Positions 1-7,862 of a stretch of 64,000 nucleotides of DNA are shown one piece after another. Within the stretch, counting starts at the first letter, position 1. Every line of letters starts with the position of its first letter. The stretch is from JANQMY01 sp965228775 (lineage in GTDB: Bacteria > Pseudomonadota > Alphaproteobacteria > JANQMY01). Under the pieces are notes generated by a model that saw only the letters and a list, made by a program, of their open reading frames with translations, did no database searches and had not been told where the DNA came from. The stretch covers positions 4,960,001-5,024,000 of the forward strand of contig OZ245840.1 of NCBI GenBank assembly GCA_965228775.1. Reading direction: 5' to 3'. A program made the translations under genes and the position numbers.

Positions 1-217
1 CCGCGTAAAGCGGGTCCAACACGGCCGTCGACGGGTTGCATTTCACCGCGTAAAGCGTCCATCCCGGAAATCCACGTAGGAACTCCGTGACTTTGGCTTG
101 CAACAATTTGGGCTGAACCACATAGGTCGGCGCACTGGGGCGCAACGTCTCAATCACGTGCTCAACACTGTTGAAACGCCTTGGTTCAATAATCGTTGTG
201 GCGGGCACCAAACTCAT
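1..217 (-). CDS. Type III PLP-dependent decarboxylase, ornithine decarboxylase-like (N-terminal part only)
   Basis: The reading frame is open from an ATG at 217 to the window edge, so only about 72 N-terminal residues are visible. The segment YAVKCNP (Lys59) is the PLP-binding lysine motif of the alanine-racemase-fold decarboxylases (ornithine, diaminopimelate, carboxynorspermidine). The preceding PTYVV strand also fits that barrel. Ornithine decarboxylase, which makes putrescine, is the best guess because speE and speD lie in the same window, but substrate cannot be decided from this fragment. A GGAG lies about 11 bases before the ATG. A roughly 200-base leader with a strong hairpin and a palindromic operator precedes it. 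Diaminopimelate decarboxylase is the main alternative. Confidence 0.8.
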   Translation of the reverse strand, partial: MSLVPATTIIEPRRFNSVEHVIETLRPSAPTYVVQPKLLQAKVTEFLRGFPGWTLYAVKCNPSTAVLDPLYA

Positions 218-413
218 CGACTTCTGTACTCCAAATCCTAACTTTCACCGCCCGGACATCGTCGGGCGCGCTGATATACGCTAAAAGCGGCGCACCACCA
301 AGCGCAATCAGGTCAACTGGAAACCGGCTAACCGTCCGATCGCGCGCAACAAAGATTCTGGGCATGATCATGTTTCTATGAAAAATGACCATGCCGTAGT
401 TAGCACTTTCCGC
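218..413 (-). promoter_or_regulatory. Structured 5' leader of the PLP decarboxylase gene
   Basis: About 200 bases lie between the predicted promoter (414–442) and the ATG at 217. GGCATGATCAT (361–371) can pair along 11 bp with ATGACCATGCC (385–395), including one G-U, around a 13-base loop. A second smaller stem is possible around 269–290 (CCCGGAC / GTCGGGC). A GTG- or ATG-initiated frame runs through the leader and ends at 186, overlapping the decarboxylase start by about 30 bases, so it could act as a coupled upstream ORF. A leader RNA motif called speF is known upstream of ornithine decarboxylase genes in Alphaproteobacteria. Whether this is that motif was not tested. Confidence 0.5.
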
Positions 414-442
414 AAGATAAGGGAAGCGCACTCTGTGCGCAA
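414..442 (-). promoter_or_regulatory. Candidate promoter for the decarboxylase leader
   Basis: On the minus strand TTGCGC (442–437) and TATCTT (419–414) are separated by 17 bases. Both boxes are only moderate matches to the sigma70 consensus (3 and 4 of 6). The call rests on their spacing and on the palindrome that fills the spacer. Confidence 0.35.
426..440. promoter_or_regulatory. Palindromic operator GCGCAC-TCT-GTGCGC
   Basis: This is a perfect 15-bp palindrome with a 3-base centre. It lies between the candidate -35 and -10 boxes of the decarboxylase promoter. The same form with varied centre occurs at 19612, 19641, 19667 and 38646. Repressor binding is inferred from position. Confidence 0.5.
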
Positions 443-457
443 ATTTTCGAGAGCGAT

Positions 458-970
458 CTAGGCCGGTTTTTCAGCGGAAATGATCCGCTGAATGCCCATC
501 ATACAGGCGGCGGACAGCAGCACACCGGCGGTGAAAAACGCGACGCCGGGCCTTAGATCGGCTGATGTGATCAGCTGGCCATTGATCACCAAAATCGTCA
601 GGGCAAGCACGAAGACGTCCGCCATGGCCCAACGGGAAATGAAAACAAGAAAGCCCAAAGCGCCCTTGGCGGCGTAACCCCTCTGGTTCCATTGGCGCAG
701 GGCGGCAAAGCCGGCAATGATCTTTGCCAATGGCAGCAGGACAGAGAAGAACAAGACCACCGCCCCGATAAGTTCCTGACCATTGCGAAAGAACTGCTGA
801 ATTCCCTCCAGGATCGAATACTCCCGCGCGAGCAGGCCCAGCGATGTGATCGAAATGGCCGGCAAGAAAAGCCCGGCGATCAGCAGCACAAAAGCCACGG
901 TAAGTGCGAATTCCACCATCCATTGGGAGAAGGTGACCGGCATTGGGGCAGGCGAAACGGCGTCGGACAT
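458..970 (-). CDS. Paraquat-inducible protein A (PqiA)-like membrane protein
   Basis: This 170-residue protein has four hydrophobic segments, at about 20–45, 65–90, 105–128 and 140–160. The stretch SRWAMADVFVLALTI near residues 112–126 and the FSVLLPLAK segment match the PqiA domain. PqiA proteins are inner-membrane partners of lipid-transporting MCE systems, but no MCE-domain (pqiB/yebT-like) gene is next to it here. Many alphaproteobacteria carry such a single-domain, stand-alone version, which is shorter than the two-domain enterobacterial PqiA. It starts divergently from the methyltransferase at 1057. The final role is uncertain; the family call is firm. Confidence 0.8.
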   Translation of the reverse strand: MSDAVSPAPMPVTFSQWMVEFALTVAFVLLIAGLFLPAISITSLGLLAREYSILEGIQQFFRNGQELIGAVVLFFSVLLPLAKIIAGFAALRQWNQRGYAAKGALGFLVFISRWAMADVFVLALTILVINGQLITSADLRPGVAFFTAGVLLSAACMMGIQRIISAEKPA

Positions 971-1021
971 CGGCCCTTGTTCCTGTGAATTACACGCATG
1001 ATTTTATCGCAAGGAGGTGGT

Positions 1022-1060
1022 ATGGCTCAACCGATTGCGGAGAATCGGGGGCGCGTGTGA
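1022..1060 (+). CDS. Possible 12-codon leader peptide before the methyltransferase
   Basis: An ATG at 1022 follows an excellent Shine-Dalgarno sequence (AAGGAGGTGG, 1011–1020). It opens a 12-codon frame (MAQPIAENRGRV) whose TGA at 1058–1060 overlaps the GTG start of the methyltransferase (1057–1059). The arrangement fits translational coupling. Because the strong ribosome site belongs to this frame and not to the methyltransferase, a one-base frameshift that cut off the true N-terminus is an equally valid reading. Confidence 0.4.
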   Translation: MAQPIAENRGRV

Positions 1061-1824
1061 CGAGCAGTACCACAGACAAATTTACCGGCAGAAGCGAAGA
1101 CTATGTGAAGTATCGGCCGTCCTATCCGGCTGAACTTCTAGATGCTCTATCCGCACGCTGTCCTTTGGCACCGGGCACCATGGTTGGCGATATCGGTGCC
1201 GGAACGGGGATTTTTTCTGCGCAATTGCTGGACCGCGGGTGCACGGTCGTTTCCGTGGAACCTAATGATGATATGCGGGAAGCGGCAGGCGATCATCTAA
1301 GAGCTTATGAAAGCTCATTGGTGGTGCCCGGGTCGGGAGAAGCCACAGGGCTGGTAACCAAATCGATGGACCTCGTCACGGTGGCGCAAGCGTTTCATTG
1401 GATGTCTCCCCAAGAAACGAGAACAGAATTTCTGCGCATTTTGAAGCCGGCGGGTTGGGCGGCGCTGATTTGGAATGAGCGCGATGTGGGGACATCGTTC
1501 GGGGCGGCCTATGAAGAAGCGCTGACGGTATGTCCCAACCATAGCAATCATTCCCATTCCTTCCGGATCGGTGAGAACGCCATTTCTGAATTTTTCGGGG
1601 CTGGCGGGTTTGAATTGCTCAGCTTCGATAATCCGCAGAAGCTGGATCTAGAGGGGCTGTTAGGGCGCCTGCGTTCCACTTCGTATGCGCCCAAACCGGG
1701 CGATGACATCTACGAACCGCTTATGGAAAACGTTACCCGCATCTTCGAAGAGCATGCGGAAGATGGCGAAGTGACCTTCGCCTACAAGACACAGCTTTAT
1801 GTGGGGAGGTTGTCAGCGAACTGA
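1057..1824 (+). CDS. Class I SAM-dependent methyltransferase
   Basis: From the GTG at 1057 the protein has 255 residues, typical of this family. The N-terminal FTGRSEDYVKYRPSYP stretch is characteristic of a common group of methyltransferases (Methyltransf_11 type). VGDIGAGTGIFS is the glycine-rich SAM-binding motif I, VVSVEPNDDM carries the acidic end of strand 2, and VTVAQAFHW is the post-motif region. The substrate is unknown. The frame is open further upstream to 943, but that region overlaps the pqiA-like start and gives an atypical basic extension, so the GTG is preferred. It overlaps a 12-codon ORF with a strong ribosome site. Confidence 0.85.
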   Translation: MTSSTTDKFTGRSEDYVKYRPSYPAELLDALSARCPLAPGTMVGDIGAGTGIFSAQLLDRGCTVVSVEPNDDMREAAGDHLRAYESSLVVPGSGEATGLVTKSMDLVTVAQAFHWMSPQETRTEFLRILKPAGWAALIWNERDVGTSFGAAYEEALTVCPNHSNHSHSFRIGENAISEFFGAGGFELLSFDNPQKLDLEGLLGRLRSTSYAPKPGDDIYEPLMENVTRIFEEHAEDGEVTFAYKTQLYVGRLSAN

Positions 1825-1872
1825 GTGCACTTCTGGCGTCATTATATAGACATGCTGCGTGTTTGAAATTTA

Positions 1873-2033
1873 CTGGATCACCCGGGCTCACTTTCTGGCG
1901 AAAATTCGCCGGGTGATGACGCAAAATCTTGATTCTCAAAATTCGTCATTACACGGTAAGCAGGCGGTAAGCCTGCGCATCCGGGTAATCCAGAATTGAC
2001 TCAATACTGGGCCACCCGGTCAAGCCGGGTGAC
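1873..2033. repeat. Two short intergenic palindromes of the CACCCGG…CCGGGTG type
   Basis: TCACCCGG (1878–1885) pairs with CCGGGTGA (1909–1916), and CACCCGG (2013–2019) pairs with CCGGGTG (2025–2031) around TCAAG/T. Both are followed by the same GATGACG/GACGACAAT context. They look like dispersed extragenic palindromes common in alphaproteobacteria. They may also help end transcription between the methyltransferase and the cys operon. Confidence 0.6.
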
Positions 2034-2097
2034 GACAATCCATTTGAGCGTTTCGCGTTACAGTATTTCTAACGATGCACGCAGGGGGTTAGTGCGG

Positions 2098-2171
2098 TAG
2101 GGCGTGTTAGGCGAAGCCGTAACACGCCTCAACTGTTCCGTCGCGGTGCATTACGCTTCGCTAATGCACCC
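2098..2171. repeat. Paired palindromic repeat (GTAGGG-type), uninterrupted copy
   Basis: Two palindromes are adjacent: GGCGTGTTA (2101–2109) with TAACACGCC (2120–2128), and GGTGCATTA (2145–2153) with TAATGCACC (2162–2170). Each has a GCGAAGC or GCTTCGC core, and they are 16 bases apart. The reverse complement of the same pair occurs at 53968–54138, where a ~110-bp repeat separates the two halves. The rest of 1825–2189 shows no gene. Confidence 0.7.
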
Positions 2172-2189
2172 TACAGCGACGGTTGCGGA

Positions 2190-2702
2190 TCAGTTCGCTT
2201 TCTTCGCGGCGAGTTTGCGCTGGCGCAGCGACAAGACCGGTGTCCGTGTGTCTGCACCCGGCTGGTAGAACACTGACATTTCCGCGAGCGCGTCCTTCCA
2301 GGCGGCCACGTCTTTTTCCTTCTGAACTTCGAAGGAATCGAAACCACAGCGCAGCATGAAGAGGAATTGATCGCGCAGCACATTGCCCACTGCGCGGATT
2401 TCGCCCTCATAGCCCATCTCGTCGCGAAGGCGGCGGGCATAGGAATAAGCACGGCCGTCTTTGTATACGGGGAATTCCAGCGCGATGAGACCGAAATGGC
2501 CAAGGTCTTCCTCGATTAAGTTCGGCGATTGGTCCGACCGAAGACGAATGCCAAGCGGCTGATTGCACTTGCGCAACTCTTCGCGCTCATTCTGCCAACG
2601 GTCCAGGGTGACAATGATGCTGCAGCCATCAGGCCGCGCATCGTCGTCGCCGACGGCTTTCCATTCATCTTCCGTGACCCGGCCGTCCTTAACCAGTGGC
2701 AT
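2190..2702 (-). CDS. DUF934 protein of sulfite reductase operon
   Basis: This is a 170-residue soluble protein counted from the ATG at 2702. The GLIALEFPVYKDGRAYSYARRLR stretch is typical of DUF934, a family almost always next to cysI or cysH in alpha- and betaproteobacteria and implicated in assimilatory sulfate/sulfite reduction, without a proven activity. The start overlaps the end of cysI by 14 bases, which supports this ATG over an upstream one and indicates translational coupling. It is the last gene of the DUF2849–cysI–DUF934 operon. cysH and cysG, often in the same cluster, are not in the window. Confidence 0.88.
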   Translation of the reverse strand: MPLVKDGRVTEDEWKAVGDDDARPDGCSIIVTLDRWQNEREELRKCNQPLGIRLRSDQSPNLIEEDLGHFGLIALEFPVYKDGRAYSYARRLRDEMGYEGEIRAVGNVLRDQFLFMLRCGFDSFEVQKEKDVAAWKDALAEMSVFYQPGADTRTPVLSLRQRKLAAKKAN

Positions 2703-4347
2703 AAAGTGTCTCCTTGAACGGCGCCAGGCCAATCCGGCGATAGGTCTCCAGGAACTTCTCGCCGTCTTCTTTCTTGTCCAGATAGGTGTCGACGATGGTT
2801 TCGATTGCGTCGATCACTTTGTCTTCGGTAAAGGCCGGTCCGACGATGTCGCCTAAGGACGCATTCTCGTCGGCGGAACCTCCCAGAGTGATTTGGTAGA
2901 ATTCGGTGCCTTTTTTGTCCACACCCAGAATGCCGATATGGCCCACATGGTGATGGCCGCACGCATTGATGCAGCCGGAAATTTTGATTTTCAGTTCGCC
3001 AATGGCATCGGCTCGTTCGCCTTCGCCGAACCGCTCGCTGATCTCTTGGGCCAGCGGGATTGAGCGCGCATTGGCCAAGTTGCAGTAATCCAGGCCGGGG
3101 CAGGCGATAATATCCGTGATCTGACTGATATTCGCCGTCGCAAGACCGTTTTCTTTGAGAGCTTGCCACAGAGCATATAGATCGCCTTGCTCCACATATG
3201 GCAGTGTCAGGTTCTGCTCGTGGGTGACGCGAATTTCATCCATGCTGTACTTTTGCATGAGATCCGCGATGGCATCCATCTGGTCGGCAGAGGCATCGCC
3301 CGGAATACCACCGATCGGTTTGAGCGAAATATTGACGATGGCGTAGCCGGGCCTCTTGTGCTCGGCGACGTTGTTGGCGACCCAGGCGGCGAAGGCCGGG
3401 TCTGACGCTTTTTTTGCGTCGAAGTCGCTGGAAACCGTCGGCAGTTCTTTGTAGGCAGGTTCCGAGAAATAGGCCGTGATGCGGTCGATTTCGTCATTGG
3501 GCAGATTAAGTTCGCCGGCCTTGTCGATTTTGGCGAATTCGTCTTCCACCATTTGCGCAAATTTCTCGGCACCGGTTTGATGCACAAGAATCTTGATGCG
3601 CGCCTTGTAGAGATTGTCGCGGCGGCCGAGCTCGTTATAGACGCGCAGGATTGCTTCCAAATAGGCCAGCAACTCATTCTTCGGCAGGAAGTCGCGGATC
3701 TTCGGGCCCACCATCGGTGTGCGGCCCTGGCCGCCACCCACATAAACTTCGAAGCCAACTTCACCTTTATCATTGCGCACAATGATCAGGCCAATGTCAT
3801 GCACCTTAATGGCAGCACGGTCATGGGGCGAGCCGGTGACGGCGATCTTAAATTTGCGGGGAAGGAAAGAAAATTCGGGATGCAATGTGGACCATTGACG
3901 AATGATCTCGCTTGCAATGCGCGGGTCTTCGATTTCATCAGCCGCGACGCCAGCATATTGATCAGACGTCACATTGCGAATGCAATTGCCACTGGTTTGG
4001 ATGGCATGCATTTCGACAGTGGCAAGGTCTTTCAAAATGTCCGGCACGTCGCCGAGCTTTGGCCAATTGTATTGAATGTTCTGGCGCGTGGTGAAGTGGC
4101 CATAACCGCGGTCATATTTCCGCGCGATATGAGCCAGCATGCGCATTTGCTTCGACGAGACCGTGCCGTAAGGAATGGCGACGCGCAGCATGTAAGCGTG
4201 AAGCTGCAGATACAGGCCGTTCATCAAGCGCAGAGGCTTGAATTCGTCTTCTTCCAGCTCTCCGGAAAGGCGGCGTGCCACTTGGCCGCGGAATTGCTCC
4301 ACCCGTTCATTGACCAGTTGCTGGTCAAATTCATCATAGCGATACAT
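2689..4347 (-). CDS. cysI: Nitrite/sulfite reductase, siroheme [4Fe-4S] hemoprotein (CysI-like)
   Basis: The 552-residue enzyme fits the six-electron reduction of sulfite to sulfide for cysteine synthesis. It has the two ferredoxin-like repeats of the NiR/SiR family (FTTRQNIQYNW near residue 80; LTHEQN-type repeat near 370). The cluster ligands appear as CPGLDYC near residue 415 and SGCINACG near 456, together holding the coupled siroheme–[4Fe-4S] centre. Assimilatory nitrite reductase is related, but the DUF2849 and DUF934 neighbours point to sulfur. It lies 67 bases downstream of the DUF2849 gene on the same strand and overlaps the DUF934 gene. Confidence 0.92.
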   Translation of the reverse strand: MYRYDEFDQQLVNERVEQFRGQVARRLSGELEEDEFKPLRLMNGLYLQLHAYMLRVAIPYGTVSSKQMRMLAHIARKYDRGYGHFTTRQNIQYNWPKLGDVPDILKDLATVEMHAIQTSGNCIRNVTSDQYAGVAADEIEDPRIASEIIRQWSTLHPEFSFLPRKFKIAVTGSPHDRAAIKVHDIGLIIVRNDKGEVGFEVYVGGGQGRTPMVGPKIRDFLPKNELLAYLEAILRVYNELGRRDNLYKARIKILVHQTGAEKFAQMVEDEFAKIDKAGELNLPNDEIDRITAYFSEPAYKELPTVSSDFDAKKASDPAFAAWVANNVAEHKRPGYAIVNISLKPIGGIPGDASADQMDAIADLMQKYSMDEIRVTHEQNLTLPYVEQGDLYALWQALKENGLATANISQITDIIACPGLDYCNLANARSIPLAQEISERFGEGERADAIGELKIKISGCINACGHHHVGHIGILGVDKKGTEFYQITLGGSADENASLGDIVGPAFTEDKVIDAIETIVDTYLDKKEDGEKFLETYRRIGLAPFKETLYATG

Positions 4348-4414
4348 GACGTATACTTCTTGTCTGAGTTGTCAGCGCGAAAGAACGCGATGCCGGTGTC
4401 GGCTGATAGGGGCG

Positions 4415-4744
4415 CTAGGACGCTTCCTTGAATTGCACCTGTTCGGTGCCCGCCTGCTTGCCCAAATCAAGTCTCACCGTGGGGCCGTTCGCACGAATAT
4501 ATTCGCGCTTTTTTACCGGCGTTGCCACGCCGTTTTCAATCGTTACATCGAAAAGATAGGGATCAAGGACCACACGGTCCGCGACGGATTTCTCACCTTG
4601 AGCCAAAAGCGACGCGGCTTCGTCCTTTTCCGTAACGAATTTGCTGCTTTCCAGCGATTCTGCCCAGTTTCCGGCAGCATCCAAATAGACGACTTCGCCG
4701 TCATCCAACCGGTTTGCTGTCACTGCTTTTGCGGGTGTCGCCAT
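4415..4744 (-). CDS. DUF2849 protein, first gene of the cys operon
   Basis: The 109-residue protein is a DUF2849 member, recognised from the N-terminal TANRLDDGEVVYLDAAGNWAE pattern and its place directly before cysI. The family is typical of alphaproteobacterial sulfite reductase operons, usually between siroheme synthase and cysI. No biochemical activity is established. No signal peptide or membrane segment is seen. A good promoter lies upstream at 4808–4836. Confidence 0.85.
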   Translation of the reverse strand: MATPAKAVTANRLDDGEVVYLDAAGNWAESLESSKFVTEKDEAASLLAQGEKSVADRVVLDPYLFDVTIENGVATPVKKREYIRANGPTVRLDLGKQAGTEQVQFKEAS

Positions 4745-4773
4745 CCGTAAGTCTCGCTTTTCTTAAGAATTCT

Positions 4774-4836
4774 CCGCGCAAACCGCGCGGCTGCGTTATT
4801 AACGGGAAATATGGGGGATTGGCAATTAAACGTCAA
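4774..4836 (-). promoter_or_regulatory. Promoter of the cys operon with downstream inverted repeat
   Basis: On the minus strand TTGACG (4836–4831) and CATATT (4813–4808) are 17 bases apart, a good sigma70-type promoter about 65 bases before the DUF2849 ATG. A perfect 6-bp inverted repeat CCGCGC-N5-GCGCGG (4774–4790) lies in the leader just downstream. It could be a regulator site or a small hairpin. The upstream flank (4840–4890) is very AT-rich. Confidence 0.55.
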
Positions 4837-4961
4837 TATTAGTGTGAATAATAAATAATAACATATTTTTTATGTATAATTAAAATGGTAAATGGAAACT
4901 GACACACCCTTCCGTAAACTGTGACAAAATAGTAGTATTGCAACTATTGATGAAATAGGCG

Positions 4962-4980
4962 GGGCCGTTTTCCACGGCCC
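4962..4980 (+). promoter_or_regulatory. Hairpin in the cold-shock gene leader
   Basis: GGGCCGT (4962–4968) can pair with ACGGCCC (4974–4980) around a 5-base loop, 26 bases before the csp ATG. Cold-shock mRNAs often have structured leaders that control translation by temperature. This one is short and its role is inferred. Confidence 0.4.
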
Positions 4981-5006
4981 GGCTGTAATTACGGGGAATT
5001 TGTCCC

Positions 5007-5216
5007 ATGCCAACTGGCACAGTTAAATGGTTCAATGCTCAAAAGGGCTACGGCTTCATTATCCCGGAAGATGGCACTCAAGACGTGTTTGTTCACATCT
5101 CAGATGTGGAACAGGCCGGCATGTCGGCGCTGTCTGAAGGGCAAAAGTTGACTTACGAGATTGCAGACAATCGTGGGAAGCAGAAAGCGGTAAGTTTGGC
5201 GCAAGTCGCCGATTAG
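5007..5216 (+). CDS. Cold shock protein (CspA family)
   Basis: This is a 69-residue single cold-shock domain with the RNA-binding motifs KGYGFI (RNP1, residues about 14–19) and VFVHI (RNP2, about 28–32). The N-terminal GTVKWFNA is standard. Such proteins bind single-stranded RNA or DNA and act as RNA chaperones in the cytoplasm. The gene stands alone on the plus strand. Its stop codon shares bases with the stop of the convergent ABC permease (TTAG at 5213–5216). A GGGGAA lies about 9 bases before the ATG. Confidence 0.96.
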   Translation: MPTGTVKWFNAQKGYGFIIPEDGTQDVFVHISDVEQAGMSALSEGQKLTYEIADNRGKQKAVSLAQVAD

Positions 5217-6028
5217 CGCGCGTTCTGATTGATCGCACTCTCATGCCAACGGCGGAGCAAGTAATGCTCCAGCCAGCTAAGCAAAAAGAAAATACCGACC
5301 CCTAGCATCGACAGTAGAAGCAAGGCGGCGAACATTTTCGGAATTTGCAGGCGGTTGCCTGCCTCTACGATGCGCCAGGCAAGGCCGGTTGCTGTGCCCG
5401 ATCCAGCGACAAATTCCGCCACGACCGCGCCGATCAGGGCCAATCCGCCCGATATTTTCATACCCGCCAAAATGTAAGGGGCTGCATTCGGCAGTTGCAG
5501 CTTTGTGAGGATTTGCCAGCGGGAGGCGCCGTAAAGCCTGAACAATTCCCGCAAGTTCGGATCGGTCGATTTCAGGCCCAGCGTGGTGTTCGACAGGATC
5601 GGAAAGAATGCGACGATCCACGCCAGGATGAGCAGCGCCGTCTCAATGCGCTCAAGGCCGACCCAAATCAGGATGAGAGGTGCAATCGCCACAACGGGGG
5701 TGACTTGCAGGATCACCGCATAAGGAAACAACGCAAGTTCGAGAAGGCGGCTTTGGGTAAACAAAACCGCGAGGGCGACCCCACCGATGAGTGCCAGGAA
5801 AAAGGCAATCGCCGTCACCCGGAATGTCGCCCAGGTGGATGCCAGCAAGCTGCTCCAATTGTCGACCAGTGCTTGAAAGATTGCGGATGGGGCGGGCAAG
5901 ACGAACGGCTTAATGTCGTAAACGGCCACAAGGCCTTCCCATGCCCCAAGGAAGCCAAGCCCGACCAGAAGGGGGAGGGCGAACTTAAGTGTGCGCTGTC
6001 CCGCACTGTCGGCCTTCATTGAGGTCAT
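5213..6028 (-). CDS. ABC transporter permease (SsuC/TauC/NrtB type)
   Basis: This 271-residue protein has about six membrane segments. The EAA-type loop near residues 160–180 (ELFRLYGASRWQILTKLQLPNAAPYILAGMKI) contacts the ATPase. The family imports nitrate, sulfonates, taurine or thiamine precursors. The ATG overlaps the stop of the ATPase gene (ATGA at 6025–6028), so the pair is coupled. It is the third gene of the set substrate-binding protein–ATPase–permease. The solute is unknown since no catabolic enzyme is attached. Confidence 0.92.
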   Translation of the reverse strand: MTSMKADSAGQRTLKFALPLLVGLGFLGAWEGLVAVYDIKPFVLPAPSAIFQALVDNWSSLLASTWATFRVTAIAFFLALIGGVALAVLFTQSRLLELALFPYAVILQVTPVVAIAPLILIWVGLERIETALLILAWIVAFFPILSNTTLGLKSTDPNLRELFRLYGASRWQILTKLQLPNAAPYILAGMKISGGLALIGAVVAEFVAGSGTATGLAWRIVEAGNRLQIPKMFAALLLLSMLGVGIFFLLSWLEHYLLRRWHESAINQNAR

Positions 6029-6795
6029 GCGGCGGATATTCCTTGGCGAAGCGCCGCGGAAACCTGCCGGCAGTATTCCGCATACTGAGGGGATAGGCGA
6101 AACTCCGGATCTCGCGGATAGGCCGCATCTATGGCTATGTCGGCAATGATGCGCGCGGGTCGCTCGCTTAACACGATAATACGCTCGGATAGGAAAACGG
6201 ATTCGTAGACACTATGGGTCACGAACACGACCGAACACTTTTGTTGTTGCCAGATGCGCAACAAATCGCCGTTCAGTTTCTCCCGCGTGATTTCATCCAA
6301 TGCGGCAAAGGGCTCATCCATCAAAAGGAGGGCAGGGGTGGTGATAAGGGCCCGGGCGATGGAGGCCCGCATTTTCATGCCGCCCGACAGTTCGCGTGGA
6401 TAGGCTTCTTCAAAGCCGGTAAGATCCACCAGGTCCAGGACCGGCGACAGGCGAGCTGCGATGTCGTCTTTCGGCAGCCCTATAAGGTCTAAGGGCAGGG
6501 AGACGTTTTTCTTCAATGGCGCCCAAGGCATCAAGGTTGACTCTTGAAAAACAAAACCGATTTGATCTGTGGCAACAGCCTTTTTGCTCAGGTTTCGCAA
6601 GACCGTGCCGTTCGTCGTGTCGGTCAGACCGGCGATGGCGCGCAACAGTGTGCTCTTACCGCAGCCGGACGGCCCCAGAATGGACGTGAAAGAGTTGGTG
6701 GCGATTTCTAGCGACAGGTTTTCAAAAGCCGTGAGGCCGTTGTCAAATCTCTTCGCAGCATTCTCAACCTGAACCAGAGGGGGACTGTCGGTCAC
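6025..6795 (-). CDS. ABC transporter ATP-binding protein (SsuB/TauB type)
   Basis: The 256-residue ATPase has Walker A GPSGCGKST at residues 41–49, a Q-loop (GFVFQESTLMPW), the signature LSGGM near 136, Walker B LLLMDEPFAALD near 155–166, and an H-loop (VFVTHS). It powers uptake by the adjacent permease. It lies 7 bases after the binding-protein gene and overlaps the permease start by four bases. Confidence 0.94.
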   Translation of the reverse strand: MTDSPPLVQVENAAKRFDNGLTAFENLSLEIATNSFTSILGPSGCGKSTLLRAIAGLTDTTNGTVLRNLSKKAVATDQIGFVFQESTLMPWAPLKKNVSLPLDLIGLPKDDIAARLSPVLDLVDLTGFEEAYPRELSGGMKMRASIARALITTPALLLMDEPFAALDEITREKLNGDLLRIWQQQKCSVVFVTHSVYESVFLSERIIVLSERPARIIADIAIDAAYPRDPEFRLSPQYAEYCRQVSAALRQGISAA

Positions 6796-6802
6796 GGTCT
6801 GT

Positions 6803-7831
6803 CTACTGACTTTCCGTTTTTTCGCTTGGCTTTGCGACGAAATCGAGAGTGTAGGCGTCCCGATAGTTCAGGTCTTTGTCGTAAACACCGTTTTCCGACA
6901 TGATTTCGAAAAACGTATCCCAACGTGCATGGGTCATAATGCCGATGCCACCTTCGTCCGCATCGCCGGATTTCACGATGCCATAGGACCGCAACTTCTC
7001 AACCGCCTGTGCAAGAAGGTCGTCCGTCATTTCCGGATTGTCTTTCTTGATCAGCGCATTGCCCGGGGCGGCATCCTTGTACAGATAATTGTGCCATCCT
7101 TCGATACTGGCTTCCACAAAGGCTTTGACCACATCCGGCTTGTTTTCGATCCATTTGTTCGGTGCCAATATCATGGCGCCATAACTTGGGTAACCGTGAT
7201 CCGCGAGTAAGAATATTTGTGGCTTGATGCCGCTTTCTTTCTCGATGGTGTAAGGCTCGGATGACAAGTAACCCTGCTGAATGGCTTTCGGATTGACGAT
7301 GAAGGGTGCGCTGTTGAACGTGTATTTCCGGATTTGCGTATTCTCAAATCCGTATTTGGCCCGCAGCCACACCCAGAACGCATTGATTGTGGCATCCGAG
7401 ATCATGATCGGTTTGCCGCGCATGTCCGCGATGGATTTAATGTCATCCCGCGGGTGAGTAATGAGAACCTGCGGATCTTTCTGGAAAGACGCCATCACCG
7501 CTTTCACTTCAGCGCCCGCAGCGATCAGGTTAAGTGGAATAAAGCTGTTCGATCCCATCCCCATGTCGACGGCGCCGGCCGCCATTAACTGGGGGATGTT
7601 TACGGCAGGTCCTCCCTGCAAGATTTCAACATCAAGGCCGCGCTTTTCATAAAGGCCTTCCGCCAATGCCTGATAGAAGCCGCCTTGTTCTGCCTGTGCC
7701 TTCCAGTCCGTTGCGAAAATCACTTTCTCTGCCGCTTGTGCGGACAATGGGGACAGCAAGATGAGTGCGACGCCGATCAGCGCGCGGCGCGGCAGGCTTG
7801 ACGAGGTAAGCCACGTTAAAATCTTGCCCAT
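6803..7831 (-). CDS. ABC transporter substrate-binding protein (NMT1/THI5/SsuA-like)
   Basis: Counting from the ATG at 7831 gives 342 residues beginning with a cleavable signal peptide; a cut after SAQA near residue 33 is likely. An AGGGGA ribosome site sits about 9 bases upstream, which is why this start is preferred over the longer frame. The mature part (FATDWKAQAEQGGFYQALAEGLYEKRGLDVEI…GGPAVNIPQLMAAGAVDMGMG) matches periplasmic binding proteins of the NMT1/THI5-like group. These deliver thiamine pyrimidine, sulfonate or related ligands. The exact ligand cannot be read from sequence. It is the first gene of the importer operon. Confidence 0.9.
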   Translation of the reverse strand: MGKILTWLTSSSLPRRALIGVALILLSPLSAQAAEKVIFATDWKAQAEQGGFYQALAEGLYEKRGLDVEILQGGPAVNIPQLMAAGAVDMGMGSNSFIPLNLIAAGAEVKAVMASFQKDPQVLITHPRDDIKSIADMRGKPIMISDATINAFWVWLRAKYGFENTQIRKYTFNSAPFIVNPKAIQQGYLSSEPYTIEKESGIKPQIFLLADHGYPSYGAMILAPNKWIENKPDVVKAFVEASIEGWHNYLYKDAAPGNALIKKDNPEMTDDLLAQAVEKLRSYGIVKSGDADEGGIGIMTHARWDTFFEIMSENGVYDKDLNYRDAYTLDFVAKPSEKTESQ

Positions 7832-7862
7832 GAAATCTATCCCCTCAACTTCTTCAGCATTC

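Noticed and set aside
186..431. An 81-codon minus-strand frame between the pqiA-like gene and the decarboxylase
   Set aside because: Its start lies inside the predicted promoter and operator, and the sequence folds into a strong hairpin. It is treated as leader, with a possible shorter upstream ORF.
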